A stretch of DNA of 64,000 nt from Acidovorax sp. A79. GTDB taxonomy: Bacteria > Pseudomonadota > Gammaproteobacteria > Burkholderiales > Burkholderiaceae_C. Below the pieces are notes generated by a model. That model saw nothing but the letters and a program-made list of their open reading frames with translations. It did not search any database and was not told where the DNA came from. The stretch lies in the NCBI RefSeq assembly GCF_041154505.1, contig NZ_AP028672.1:3140501-3204500 (forward strand), given 5' to 3'. A program made the position numbers and the translations under genes. This document shows, piece after piece, positions 50,936 through 59,154 of the stretch (positions are counted from its first letter, which is position 1; each line of letters begins with the position of its first letter).

Positions 50936-51514
50936 TCAGTGCGGCCGGCCCACCACGAGATGGCACGAGGCCATGGGCGCCAGCGTCTGCCCCACCGTGC
51001 ATCGGGTCTCATCACCCGGGCCCTGGATGCGGTGCGCGGCGGTCACGCCCACGGCGGTGAGCCGCTGGGGGCGGTCCGTGGTGTTGCGCACCTCGTAGGC
51101 GTGCAGGTAGTCGGCGAATGCACGTTCCAGGTCGGGGTGGTCGGGAATGTCGGCCACGCCCCCCGCCGGGTTGTCCAGCGGGACATCGCTGGAGGGCACC
51201 GCGATCGCCTGTCCGCCCCACGGCATGCACAGCAGCGCCGCGCAGGCCAGCAGCCCCGGCACGATGGCGCGGACCACGCCGTGTCCCGCGTGGCGCAGCA
51301 GGTGGCGGGCCGCGGCGGCCAGGAGCAGCACCAGCACCAGCAGCCCCCATTGCGACAGCGTGGGCACGGCGGCCGGGGCCGCCAGCGGGGCATAGGCCAC
51401 CGCGCCCACGGGCGCGCCCTGGGCCCAGGCGGCGGGGGCTGCAGCGGCGGCGGCCCACAGCAGGGCGATGCGTGGGGCGGTTGCGGGGCGACGGGAGGGA
51501 TGGTTTTTTTGCAT
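50936..51514 (-). CDS. Exported protein with a mid-chain IPTL-type sorting motif
   Basis: A 192-residue protein: signal peptide (residues 14-32, ending AWAQG), then VPTLSQWGLLVLVLLLAAAARHLLR at about residues 50-74, closely matching the IPTL-CTERM signal (PTLSEWG, hydrophobic helix, basic end) recognised by exosortase XrtH. In normal targets that signal is at the extreme C-terminus; here about 115 residues follow, including a second hydrophobic helix. The family is annotated in databases as midcut-by-XrtH. The C-terminal globular part is unrecognised. Confidence 0.7.
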   Translation of the reverse strand: MQKNHPSRRPATAPRIALLWAAAAAAPAAWAQGAPVGAVAYAPLAAPAAVPTLSQWGLLVLVLLLAAAARHLLRHAGHGVVRAIVPGLLACAALLCMPWGGQAIAVPSSDVPLDNPAGGVADIPDHPDLERAFADYLHAYEVRNTTDRPQRLTAVGVTAAHRIQGPGDETRCTVGQTLAPMASCHLVVGRPH

Positions 51515-51807
51515 GAAATTGCCTTGTAGCGCTTGTTTTAAAAGGGTGAGTGGCTATTGTTTTGGGAGTGACGCGCGAGCCCTGCGACGGGACCCGGGCC
51601 GCCGTCGGTCAAGGCCAAGCCCACGCTGCGCCGGTTGGCCGCGAAAAGGGCGGCGGCGATGCCGCGGACAAGGAACATGGTGGCGCGCACGGAGAAGAAG
51701 CGAAGGAGGGCTGCCGCGCATGCTAGGCAGCATTCACGGCGCGGCTTGACTGTGCGTTTCAGGGCGCTTGACTGCCCGTGCCGCCGAGGGATCGGCAAAA
51801 GCGGGTG
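51515..51807. other. Intergenic gap between two minus-strand genes
   Basis: About 290 bp with no convincing gene; an 86-codon minus-strand ORF is present but unrecognised and has no ribosome site. Two copies of GCTTGACTG (51746 and 51768) form a direct repeat near the AraC gene end. The left part holds the promoter of the IPTL protein. Confidence 0.4.
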
Positions 51808-52863
51808 CTACACCCTCAAGCCGCGCAGCCAGTCCGCGTATTCGGCGGTGGTCTGCCCGCTGGCGCCGTCCGGGCCCTTGCGGGGCGCTTGCCAGCCGCG
51901 GCCCATGGCACGCACGTCGCTGGGCGTGAGGCCAAAGGTCGTGCGAAAGGCGCGGCTGAAATGCGCCTCGCTGGTGAACCCGGCGCGCGTGGCGATCTCG
52001 CCCACCCGCAGCCGGCGGTTGGCCGGGTTGGCCAGCGCGTGGAACGCCCGGGCCAGGCGCTGCTGCTGCACGTAGTGCGCCACGCCGCCCAGCGGCTCGA
52101 ACAGCCGGTACAGCATGCTGCGCGAGACGCCGAACGTGCGGCTCAGCAGCTCGGGGCTGAGCGGGGCTCCCAGGTGCTGCGCGATGTATTGCTGGATGCG
52201 TCCGAGGGTGACACCCTGGATCTGTGGCTCCGCCTGGGCGAGGGTGTCGCGGCCCGGGCGCAGGCAGGCCGCCAGCATCTGCGTGGTGGCCTGCACCACG
52301 GCGGGCGCCTCTGGGAGGGTGACGGTGGACAGCCGCCGATGCAGCGACTGCAGGTAGTCGCTGAGCAGCCCGCCCAGCGCCGTGTGGCCGCGCAGCACCG
52401 TGCCGTGCAGGTCGGCCGAGGGGCTGCAAAAGGCCTCGTCGGCGATCTCGCGGGGCACGACGATGGACAGGACGTGCGAGGGGCTGGCGTAGGTGCGCTG
52501 CGTGCGGCCGAGGTCGAACACGGTGATGTCGCCCGCGCGCACCTGCATGTCCACGCCGTCGTCGTGCTGGCCCACGAACCCGCCGCTGCGGTACCACTGC
52601 ACCAGGTAGTGGTTGACCCCGTCGCGCGCCACGCGCGGCGTACCGCGCGAGAACTGCTGCCGGCCAAAGCGCAGGTCGCCCACCAGCAGGGCGCCCAGGT
52701 GGCTGGCGGTGACCGATGCACTGAAGCTCTCCAGCGGATCGCGGTCCAGCGGCGCGACATCGAAGACCACCGAAATGCTGCTGCGCCAGGCCTCGAAGCG
52801 CTCTTCGCCGGAACCCTGGTCGGTGGTGAAAACTGTCGATGGCAGGGCGTGCGGCGTGGACAT
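51808..52863 (-). CDS. AraC-family transcriptional regulator
   Basis: A 351-residue regulator with an AraC_binding_2-type N-terminal domain (AWRSSISVVFDVAPLDRDPLESFSASV to about residue 200) and a C-terminal pair of HTH motifs (LSPELLSRTFGVSRSMLYRLFEPLGGVAHYVQQQRLARAFHAL and VGEIATRAGFTSEAHFSRAFRTTFGLTPSDVRAMGR, the AraC signature). ATG 52863 begins the recognised N-terminus. It is divergent from a TetR-type gene. The target is unknown; related regulators control catabolic or stress genes. Confidence 0.87.
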   Translation of the reverse strand: MSTPHALPSTVFTTDQGSGEERFEAWRSSISVVFDVAPLDRDPLESFSASVTASHLGALLVGDLRFGRQQFSRGTPRVARDGVNHYLVQWYRSGGFVGQHDDGVDMQVRAGDITVFDLGRTQRTYASPSHVLSIVVPREIADEAFCSPSADLHGTVLRGHTALGGLLSDYLQSLHRRLSTVTLPEAPAVVQATTQMLAACLRPGRDTLAQAEPQIQGVTLGRIQQYIAQHLGAPLSPELLSRTFGVSRSMLYRLFEPLGGVAHYVQQQRLARAFHALANPANRRLRVGEIATRAGFTSEAHFSRAFRTTFGLTPSDVRAMGRGWQAPRKGPDGASGQTTAEYADWLRGLRV

Positions 52864-52969
52864 GGCGGCGCGATTATGGGGGCGGGTGCTGCAGTGCACC
52901 AGCGCAGATTGCCCGCCCTCGCGCCCAGGCCCGCGGCACGATTCCTGCTGGAGAAAACGTGAACGACGT

Positions 52970-52984
52970 AGTTGCATTGCAACT
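52970..52984. promoter_or_regulatory. Perfect inverted repeat AGTTGCA-T-TGCAACT
   Basis: A 15-bp palindrome in the 153-bp divergent gap, 33 bp upstream of the TetR start. A TATAAAAT hexamer follows at 53011. It is a strong candidate for the TetR operator and may also influence the araC promoter. Confidence 0.6.
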
Positions 52985-53016
52985 TGGTCATTTATTTTTT
53001 TACTGTGATGTATAAA

Positions 53017-53640
53017 ATGGACGCCATGCAAACGCAGCCCCCCAAAGCCTCGTTCAAGGAGCAGATGCACCAGGCGCGCGAGGATGCCATCCTCCAGTCC
53101 ACCTGTCAGCTCCTGGGCGAAAAGGCCTTCGACGCCATGACCATGGACGATGTGGCCAACGCCGTGGGCATTGCCAAGGCCAGCCTGTACAAGCACTTTT
53201 GCAGCAAGGAAGAGCTGTGCAGCGCCGCCATGGTGCAGATCCTGGCGCGGGTGCGGGCCTATCTGGCGGACCTGCCCGCCGAAACGCCACCCCTCGAAAA
53301 GCTCCATGCGCTGGTGCGCTGGTCGCTGGAGCGCCTGCTGAGCAATGAAATGCCACTGCTGCCCAGCCGCAACTCCACGCTGCGCGCGGTGCTCATGGCC
53401 AACAAGGACTATCTCAACGGCCTGGTGGCGGTGAGCGACCAGATCGGCGAATGGATCACCCAGGCCCAGGCCGAGGGCGTGATCAACCCCACGCTGCCAC
53501 CGCTGGTGGTGCTGTACACCTTGTATGCGCGGGCCTGTGACCCGGTGGTGAGCTTCCTCAAGGAAGGCGGCCAGTATTCGGATGCGCAGATCGTGGATCT
53601 GGTGGTGCGCACCTGTTTCGAGGGGCTGGCTGCGCGGTAG
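53017..53640 (+). CDS. TetR-family transcriptional regulator
   Basis: A 207-residue regulator. The helix-turn-helix is REDAILQSTCQLLGEKAFDAMTMDDVANAVGIAKASLYKHFCSKEELC (residues 20-66). Two start codons 9 bp apart (53017 and 53026) are possible; a -10-like TATAAAAT overlaps the first, so 53026 might be the real start. The C-terminal domain is helical and unassigned. Convergent with the universal stress gene, from which it is separated by a perfect palindromic terminator. Confidence 0.85.
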   Translation: MDAMQTQPPKASFKEQMHQAREDAILQSTCQLLGEKAFDAMTMDDVANAVGIAKASLYKHFCSKEELCSAAMVQILARVRAYLADLPAETPPLEKLHALVRWSLERLLSNEMPLLPSRNSTLRAVLMANKDYLNGLVAVSDQIGEWITQAQAEGVINPTLPPLVVLYTLYARACDPVVSFLKEGGQYSDAQIVDLVVRTCFEGLAAR

Positions 53641-53670
53641 CGGCAGCCCGTTCCGGCGTTTCGCACCTCG

Positions 53671-53700
53671 CAAGAAAGCCCGGCATGCCGGGCTTTCTTG
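53671..53700. terminator. Perfect 30-bp palindromic bidirectional terminator
   Basis: CAAGAAAGCCCGGCA / TGCCGGGCTTTCTTG: 15-bp arms with no spacer, ending in TTTCTTG on both strands. It sits between the convergent TetR and UspA genes and should stop transcription both ways. Confidence 0.85.
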
Positions 53701-53757
53701 TCTTGTGGGCGAAAAACCCTGCCGAGGCAGGGCGCGGCCTGCGCCGGGCAGCGGGGC

Positions 53758-54180
53758 TCAGCGCACGAGCAGCACGGGCACCTTGCTGTGGGCCAGCACC
53801 TGCGTGGTGACCGAACCCATGACCAGGGTGGCCAGGGCCCCGTGGCCGTGGGAGCCCATCACCAGCAGGTCGAACTTGCCGCTGTCGGCCACCTTGGCGA
53901 TGTTCTCGCCCACCGTGCCGACCTTGACGCTGCGCTTGGCCTCCACACCGTGGCGCGCGAGAAACTTGCACACGGGCGCCAGGATTTTCTCGGCTTCTTC
54001 GGCGTGGTAGTTCTCCACGACTTCCTTGCCCAGGGCCGCGCGGGCACGCGCGGGCAGCGGGGCCTGCACGGTGAGCACCGTGTACTGGTGGTTGCCCCCC
54101 AGCAGTTCTTCGTGGGTGGCCAGGTAAGCCAGCATTTTCTTGGTGTAGGCGCTGCCGTCGACAGCAAGCAGGATGTTCAT
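53758..54180 (-). CDS. Universal stress protein (UspA family)
   Basis: A 140-residue USP fold: ILLAVDGSAYTKKMLAYLA at the start and the nucleotide-binding motif GSHGHGALATLVMGSVT (G-2x-G-9x-G-S/T, residues about 109-125), so it probably binds ATP. A TTGAC-CTGG-GTCAT box (Fnr/Anr-like) lies 54 bp before the start codon, suggesting induction at low oxygen. Stress survival and anaerobic starvation are typical roles. Confidence 0.9.
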   Translation of the reverse strand: MNILLAVDGSAYTKKMLAYLATHEELLGGNHQYTVLTVQAPLPARARAALGKEVVENYHAEEAEKILAPVCKFLARHGVEAKRSVKVGTVGENIAKVADSGKFDLLVMGSHGHGALATLVMGSVTTQVLAHSKVPVLLVR

Positions 54181-54233
54181 GGTGTTCTCCGAAAAGGAAT
54201 GGGTCAGACTAACGTGCGCGGACTTCTGTTGTC

Positions 54234-54247
54234 TTGACCTGGGTCAT
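54234..54247. promoter_or_regulatory. Fnr/Anr-like box upstream of uspA
   Basis: TTGAC-CTGG-GTCAT differs from the Fnr consensus TTGAT-N4-ATCAA at three positions. Its centre is about 60 bp from the start codon, appropriate for a -41.5 activator site if the mRNA leader is about 20 nt. Confidence 0.5.
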
Positions 54248-54291
54248 GTTTTTTCCTCTGCACTGCGGGGCGGCAGGGCCCCGTGCGCCGA

Positions 54292-55137
54292 TCATAAGGT
54301 GATGCAGCACTGCGCCTGGAACGCCGCCTGCTCGCCCTTGCGCGCATAACCCAGCGGATTGGCCACGACACGGCACTGCCACGGCGTGCCGTCCTCGCGC
54401 AGGCCCCGTGCCGTGTAGTCGCTCGGGGCATGCAGGTGCCCGTGCAGCCACAGCTGCGCGCGGGGCAGCAGGGCGTCCAGCGCGTTGCAGAAGCCCGCCG
54501 TGCCCGGCACCATGCCGTAGCGCGGGTCGGCACTGCGCAGGCTGGGCGCGAAGTGCGTGGCCACGACCGTGGGCCCGTCGAACGGGACCGCGAGCGCGTC
54601 GCCCAGCCACTGCTGGCAGGCCAGGGCCTGATCGCGCACGGCCTCGGCGAGGAACGGCTGCGCATGGCGGGTGCCGCCCGTCTTGCGCAGATAGAAATTC
54701 GCCGCCCGGAACGCCTTGTCGCGCAGCTTCAGGCGCCTGGCCAGGTCGGTGGTGCCTTCATGGTCCGCCAATGCGTCGAAATCGCTCCAGAGCGTGGTGC
54801 CCACGAAGCGGACACCTTGAAGAGTGACCACCTCCCGCTCCAGCCAGGTGATCCCCAGCCGTTCGCAGGTCCTGCGCAGCCGCTGGTGGGCCGCATCGAA
54901 ATCCTGCGCGTCGTATTCGTGGTTGCCGGGCACGAAGAGCACCGGCGTGGGCCAGCCCGCGTACGGGGCCAGGGGCGAGAACCGGGCGAGGCCGAAGTCA
55001 TCGTCCTGCAGCAGCGAGCCTTGCTGGTAAGAGCCCACGTCTCCCGCAAGCACCAGCACATCGGCGCCGGGGGCCGGTTCGGGGATGAAATGGGGGTGCG
55101 CCTCAAGGTGCAGATCGGACAGCAGCTGGATGTTCAT
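54292..55137 (-). CDS. Metallophosphoesterase (calcineurin-like)
   Basis: A 281-residue binuclear-metal phosphoesterase. All five metal/active-site motifs are present: SDLHLE (residues 7-12), GDVGS, PGNHEYD, a THFAPS histidine and HGHLHAPSDY. The family includes nucleotide phosphodiesterases and phosphatases; the substrate cannot be deduced. It is minus-strand between UspA and a LysR gene. Confidence 0.88.
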   Translation of the reverse strand: MNIQLLSDLHLEAHPHFIPEPAPGADVLVLAGDVGSYQQGSLLQDDDFGLARFSPLAPYAGWPTPVLFVPGNHEYDAQDFDAAHQRLRRTCERLGITWLEREVVTLQGVRFVGTTLWSDFDALADHEGTTDLARRLKLRDKAFRAANFYLRKTGGTRHAQPFLAEAVRDQALACQQWLGDALAVPFDGPTVVATHFAPSLRSADPRYGMVPGTAGFCNALDALLPRAQLWLHGHLHAPSDYTARGLREDGTPWQCRVVANPLGYARKGEQAAFQAQCCITL

Positions 55138-55278
55138 GGAGCGCGCAGTCTACGGGCTCGGGGTGGGACGGGGCGAATCGAATGCCGTGGCGGCACCCCG
55201 AAATGCGCCAGATCCCGCCACAAGGCACTGCCGCGGCAGGCCGCGCTGGGGTGAGTGGGCGGGATGCCCGCCCGGGCC

Positions 55279-56238
55279 TCACGGTTCGGGAAAGGTGCGG
55301 CGCGCCGAGCGCGCCAGGGCGTGCAGCAGCCAGGTCATCGCCGCCTGCTGCGGGCCGCGGCGGCGCCACAGGGCATCGACGTGCACGGGCGGGACGTCCA
55401 GCGGCAGGGCCCGTTGCACCAGCGCGTCGGAGATGCCCGTGACGGGCACGAAGTGGCGCGGCAGCACCGTCAGCAGGTCCGAACCCGACACCACGCGCCC
55501 GGCGGTGAAGAACTGGTTGACCGTGATCACCACCTTGCGCTCGCGGCCCAGGGAAGCCAGCGCCTCGTCGATGAAACCGAAAGGGCGGCCGGAAAAGCTC
55601 ACCAGCATGTGCCGGGCAGCGCAGTAGGCGTCCAGGGTGAGCGGCGCGTCCGCCAGCGGGTGGCCCTGGCGCATCACGCACACGTATTCCCCGTCGTAGA
55701 GGCGGCGGCTCTCGAACGCGACCGCCCCGCCCGACTGCGCGCGTGCCGTGAGGTCCGCCAGCACGGCCGGAAAGTAGCCCACCGCCATGTCGGCGGCTTC
55801 CTCGTCGAGCAGGCGCCGGGGGTCGCGGGTGGTCAGGGGCAGCACCCGGATCGAAATGCCGGGGGCCTCGCGCTCGATGATCTCCACGAGGGCGGGAACC
55901 AGCGTGGCCGCCGTGGCATCGGCCATGGCCAGCACAAAGGTGGACTCGGCCGTGGCGGGCTCGAAGCGCCCCGGCGCCAGGGAGTCCTGCAGATGGGCCA
56001 GGGCCTCGCGCACGGGGGGCCACAGCGCCAAGGCGCGGGGCGTGGGCTCAACCCCCTGGCCGCTGCGCACCACCAGTTCATCACCCAGCACGTCGCGCAG
56101 CCGGCGCATGGCATTGCTCACGGCGGGCTGGGTGATGGACAGCTTGTGCGCCGCGCGCGTGAGGCTGCGCTCGGCCATCACCTCGTCGAAGACGCGCAAC
56201 AGATTCAGGTCCAGCGAGCGGAAGTTCAAGGGTGTCAT
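55279..56238 (-). CDS. LysR-family transcriptional regulator
   Basis: A 319-residue regulator of the NodD/LinR-like group: LDLNLLRVFDEVMAERSLTRAAHKLSITQPAVSNAMRRLRDVLGDELVVRSGQGVEPTPRAL (residues 9-70), then a PBP2 domain with FVLAMADATAATLVPALVEII. It is divergent from an unknown membrane protein; the gap carries a GGGTAAACCC palindrome. Its target is not evident. Confidence 0.88.
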   Translation of the reverse strand: MTPLNFRSLDLNLLRVFDEVMAERSLTRAAHKLSITQPAVSNAMRRLRDVLGDELVVRSGQGVEPTPRALALWPPVREALAHLQDSLAPGRFEPATAESTFVLAMADATAATLVPALVEIIEREAPGISIRVLPLTTRDPRRLLDEEAADMAVGYFPAVLADLTARAQSGGAVAFESRRLYDGEYVCVMRQGHPLADAPLTLDAYCAARHMLVSFSGRPFGFIDEALASLGRERKVVITVNQFFTAGRVVSGSDLLTVLPRHFVPVTGISDALVQRALPLDVPPVHVDALWRRRGPQQAAMTWLLHALARSARRTFPEP

Positions 56239-56294
56239 GGCAATTCATCACCATTATGAATATCAATGATTCAAAATATAAACTTGAACATGCA

Positions 56295-56309
56295 AAGGGT
56301 AAACCCTAA
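56295..56309. promoter_or_regulatory. Palindrome AAGGGTAAACCCTAA, site 3
   Basis: One mismatch from GGGTTAACCC of sites 1 and 2. It lies in the 125-bp divergent gap between a LysR gene and a small membrane-protein gene. Confidence 0.45.
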
Positions 56310-56363
56310 TATCACCCCATCGCCCGGCAATCTCGCCACAAGCGTTAGAAAAGGGAAACCGAA

Positions 56364-56804
56364 ATGACCAGCTTTGCACACGTTGACTACCCCACTGAAC
56401 ACCCCGGCGTGGTCCGCGCCGAAAACGCCGCCGCCGCTCTGAAGAGCGTGGCCGCCAACTTTGACGGCGCCCGTGGTGCCGCCACCCTGCTGCTCGCGGC
56501 CGTCGTGTCGGCACTGCTGGTCGTGGCCAACCAGGTCATCGACACCTGGAGCGAAGGCCACCTGCTGGCCGCGTGGATGGTGCTGTGGCTGGTGGCGTTC
56601 GCCGCCCTGGCCCTGCTGACCGCCCCGGCACGCCGTGCTGGCGCCGCTCTGCGCGTGGCAGGCCGCGCCTGGGCGGAAAACCGCCGCCGCGCCGCGGACG
56701 ACGAGCGCACCTGGCAAGTCGCCATGAAGGATCCCCGCATCATGGCTGAACTGAACCATGCAATGGGCATCCCCACGGTGAACGATATCCGCACGTACTA
56801 CTGA
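56364..56804 (+). CDS. Hypothetical two-helix membrane protein
   Basis: A 146-residue protein with two adjacent membrane segments (roughly residues 40-58 and 66-86: AATLLLAAVVSALLVVANQVI and LLAAWMVLWLVAFAALALL) and a basic/acidic C-terminal domain (ARRAGAALRVAGRAWAENRRRAADDERTWQVAMKDPRIMAELNHAMG). AAAGGGAAA lies before the ATG. No family was recognised. Its strong terminator and tidy ribosome site suggest a well-expressed gene. Confidence 0.7.
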   Translation: MTSFAHVDYPTEHPGVVRAENAAAALKSVAANFDGARGAATLLLAAVVSALLVVANQVIDTWSEGHLLAAWMVLWLVAFAALALLTAPARRAGAALRVAGRAWAENRRRAADDERTWQVAMKDPRIMAELNHAMGIPTVNDIRTYY

Positions 56805-56847
56805 GACCGCGCTGCGCGGCCGGCGCGGCCGTCCCGATCCCCTTGAA

Positions 56848-56877
56848 GCCGTGGCGAATGCTCGCCACGGCTTTTTT
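56848..56877 (+). terminator. Rho-independent terminator after the two-helix protein
   Basis: A 10-bp stem GCCGTGGCGA / TCGCCACGGC, tetraloop ATGC, then six T residues. Confidence 0.92.
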
Positions 56878-56930
56878 CATGGGCCGACTGTCCTGCGCCT
56901 GGCCTGTCTTCCCCCTGGCGCCGGCCCATG

Positions 56931-56963
56931 AAAAAACCGCCCGTTCGGCAGAAGGGGCGGTTT
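56931..56963 (-). terminator. Rho-independent terminator of pckG
   Basis: On the minus strand, AAACCGCCC / GGGCGGTTT form a 9-bp stem with a 12-nt loop, and the right arm runs on into six T residues. It follows the pckG stop by 23 bp. Confidence 0.85.
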
Positions 56964-56986
56964 CTCGGACTGGGAAGAACAGGGTT

Positions 56987-58858
56987 TTATGCAGCCAGGC
57001 GTTTTTCCAGCAGGGCCTTGGTTTCCAGCAGGGCCGTGGGCAGGTGGTAGGCCAGTTGCTCGAAGTGGGCATCGTGCAGCTTGAACTCATCGGCCCAGGC
57101 CGCCTTGTCGATGCTGGTCACGGCGTCGAACTTCTGGGCGCTGAAATCCAGACCCGTCCAGTTGATCTCGGCGTACTGGGGCGCCACGCCGAACATGGTT
57201 TCCTGGCCTTGGGCCTGGCCTTCAATGCGGTCGATCATCCACTTGAGCACGCGCATGTTGTCGCCGTAGCCGGGCCAGACGAACTTGCCGGCCTCGTCCT
57301 TGCGGAACCAGTTCACGCAGAAGACCTTGGGCACGGCCTTGCCGGTGGCGGCGATCTTGCCTTCCATGTTCAGCCAGTGCTGGAAGTAGTCGCTCATGTT
57401 GTAGCCGCAGAACGGCAGCATGGCGAAGGGGTCGCGGCGCACCACGCCCTGGGCGCCGAAGGCGGCGGCGGTGGTCTCGGAGCCCATGGTGGCGGCCATG
57501 TACACGCCTTCCGTCCAGGTGCGGGCTTCCGTCACCAGCGGCACGGTGGTGGAGCGGCGGCCGCCGAAGATGAAGGCGTCGATCGCCACGCCGTTGGCGT
57601 CGTCCCACTGCGCATCGAGCGCCGGGTTGTTGGTGGCGGCCACCGTGAAGCGCGAGTTGGGGTGGGCCGCCTTGGCGCCGGTTTCCTTGGCGATCTGGGG
57701 CGTCCAGTCCTTGCCTTGCCAGTCGATCAGGTGGTCCGGGAGCTTGCCGGTGTCCTTTTCCATGCCTTCCCACCACACGTCGCCGTCGTCGGTCAGGGCC
57801 ACGTTGGTGAAGATCACGTCCTTGTCCAGGCTCTTCATGCAGTTGGGGTTGGTGTGCATGTTCGTGCCGGGGGCCACGCCGAAGTAGCCGGCTTCAGGGT
57901 TGATGGCATACATCTTGCCGTCGGCATGGGGCTTGATCCAGGCGATGTCGTCACCGATGGTGGTGACCTTCCAGCCGGCAAAGCCTGCTTCGGGCGGCAC
58001 CAGCATCGAGAAGTTGGTCTTGCCGCAGGCGCTGGGGAAGGCGGCGGCCACGTGGTACTTCTTGCCGGCGGGGTTGGTCACGCCCAGGATGAGCATGTGC
58101 TCGGCCAGCCAGCCCTGGTCGCGGCCCATGGTCGATGCGATGCGCAGGGCCAGGCACTTCTTGCCCAGCAGCGCGTTGCCGCCGTAGCCCGAGCCGTACG
58201 ACCAGATCTCGCGCGTCTCGGGGTAGTGCACGATGTACTTGACCTTGGGATTGCAGGGCCAGCTGGTCGTGTCCTTTTCACCTTCGGCCAGGGGGGCGCC
58301 CACGGTGTGCATGCAGGGCACGAACTCGCCTTCCACGCCCAGCACGTCGTACACGGCCTTGCCCATGCGGGTCATGAGGCGCTGGTTCACGGCCACGTAG
58401 GCGCTGTCGGTCAGCTCCACGCCGATGTGGGCGATGTGGCTGCCCAGGGGGCCCATGCTGAAGGGCACCACGTACATGGTGCGGCCCTTCATGCAGCCGT
58501 CGAACAGGGGCTGCAGCGTGGCCCGCATTTCAGCGGGGGCCATCCAGTTGTTGGTGGGGCCTGCGTCTTCCTTGGCGGCCGAGCAGATGTAGGTGCGGTC
58601 TTCCACGCGGGCCACGTCCGACGGGTCGGACCAGGCCAGGAAGCTGCCGGGGCGCTTGGCGGGGTTGAGCTTCTTGAAGGTGCCGGCGTCGACCAGCTGC
58701 TGGCACAGGCGGTCGTACTCTTCCTTGCTGCCGTCGCACCAGTAGATGGTGTCGGGCTTGCACAGGGCGGCCATGTCGGCCACCCAGGCGAGCAGCCGGG
58801 CGTTCTTGACGTAAGCGGGGGCGTTGAGATTCAGGCCCTGCATGGTGGGTGCGTTCAT
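56987..58858 (-). CDS. pckG: Phosphoenolpyruvate carboxykinase (GTP)
   Basis: A 623-residue enzyme converting oxaloacetate and GTP to PEP, the gateway of gluconeogenesis from acids. Motifs: FPSACGKTN (kinase-1a P-loop), [12 protein letters not shown] (kinase-2), RRSTTVPL, and the active-site Cys in the P-loop region as in GTP-dependent enzymes. The start ATG 58858 has AGGA upstream; a 5'-extended frame exists to 58921. A 17/18 inverted repeat lies in its leader, and it is monocistronic between two terminators. Suits a cell growing on organic acids. Confidence 0.95.
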   Translation of the reverse strand: MNAPTMQGLNLNAPAYVKNARLLAWVADMAALCKPDTIYWCDGSKEEYDRLCQQLVDAGTFKKLNPAKRPGSFLAWSDPSDVARVEDRTYICSAAKEDAGPTNNWMAPAEMRATLQPLFDGCMKGRTMYVVPFSMGPLGSHIAHIGVELTDSAYVAVNQRLMTRMGKAVYDVLGVEGEFVPCMHTVGAPLAEGEKDTTSWPCNPKVKYIVHYPETREIWSYGSGYGGNALLGKKCLALRIASTMGRDQGWLAEHMLILGVTNPAGKKYHVAAAFPSACGKTNFSMLVPPEAGFAGWKVTTIGDDIAWIKPHADGKMYAINPEAGYFGVAPGTNMHTNPNCMKSLDKDVIFTNVALTDDGDVWWEGMEKDTGKLPDHLIDWQGKDWTPQIAKETGAKAAHPNSRFTVAATNNPALDAQWDDANGVAIDAFIFGGRRSTTVPLVTEARTWTEGVYMAATMGSETTAAAFGAQGVVRRDPFAMLPFCGYNMSDYFQHWLNMEGKIAATGKAVPKVFCVNWFRKDEAGKFVWPGYGDNMRVLKWMIDRIEGQAQGQETMFGVAPQYAEINWTGLDFSAQKFDAVTSIDKAAWADEFKLHDAHFEQLAYHLPTALLETKALLEKRLAA

Positions 58859-58883
58859 CGGGAGCTTCCTAAGTTGAAAAACA

Positions 58884-58964
58884 GTTTTTTCAAAGGAAGC
58901 GGACCCGGTGGATCGCGGCAAGGCCTGGCGCAGTTGCGATGCTGAGCGCTGCCTTTGAAAAAAC
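58884..58964 (-). promoter_or_regulatory. Long inverted repeat in the pckG leader
   Basis: Arms 58884-58901 (GTTTTTTCAAAGGAAGCG) and 58947-58964 (CGCTGCCTTTGAAAAAAC) are complementary at 17 of 18 positions, with a 45-nt loop. In the pckG transcript this would fold into a long stem ending 26 nt before the start codon; such a structure could control expression. Confidence 0.55.
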
Positions 58965-59154
58965 GGCTTTCGTGCTCAGTCGGCGGGCGGGAGCGTGGAT
59001 CAGCCCCACGGGGTGGAGGCTATTTCCACGGATTCCGCGGGTCGGCTGGGGTGTCAATTTTATGAATCTGCCGACCGCTTGTCTGTCAGACTGGGGCTAA
59101 AACCATGCAAAAGATGCATGGGGTTATGCATCGCAATCCGCCCTGTCCCGCCCT
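58965..59154. other. pckG upstream region
   Basis: About 190 bp. Contains the minus-strand promoter of pckG (a TTGACA at 59053-59058 minus and A/T-rich stretches) and three ATGCAT repeats at 59115-59140. No gene seen. Confidence 0.4.

Noticed and set aside
51538-51798. An 86-codon minus-strand ORF between the IPTL protein and AraC genes
   Set aside because: No ribosome site, no recognisable domain, and mixed composition; probably chance.
54209-54247. A 12-codon upstream ORF before uspA
   Set aside because: It overlaps a likely Fnr-type box and would be in untranscribed DNA if that box activates at -41.5.
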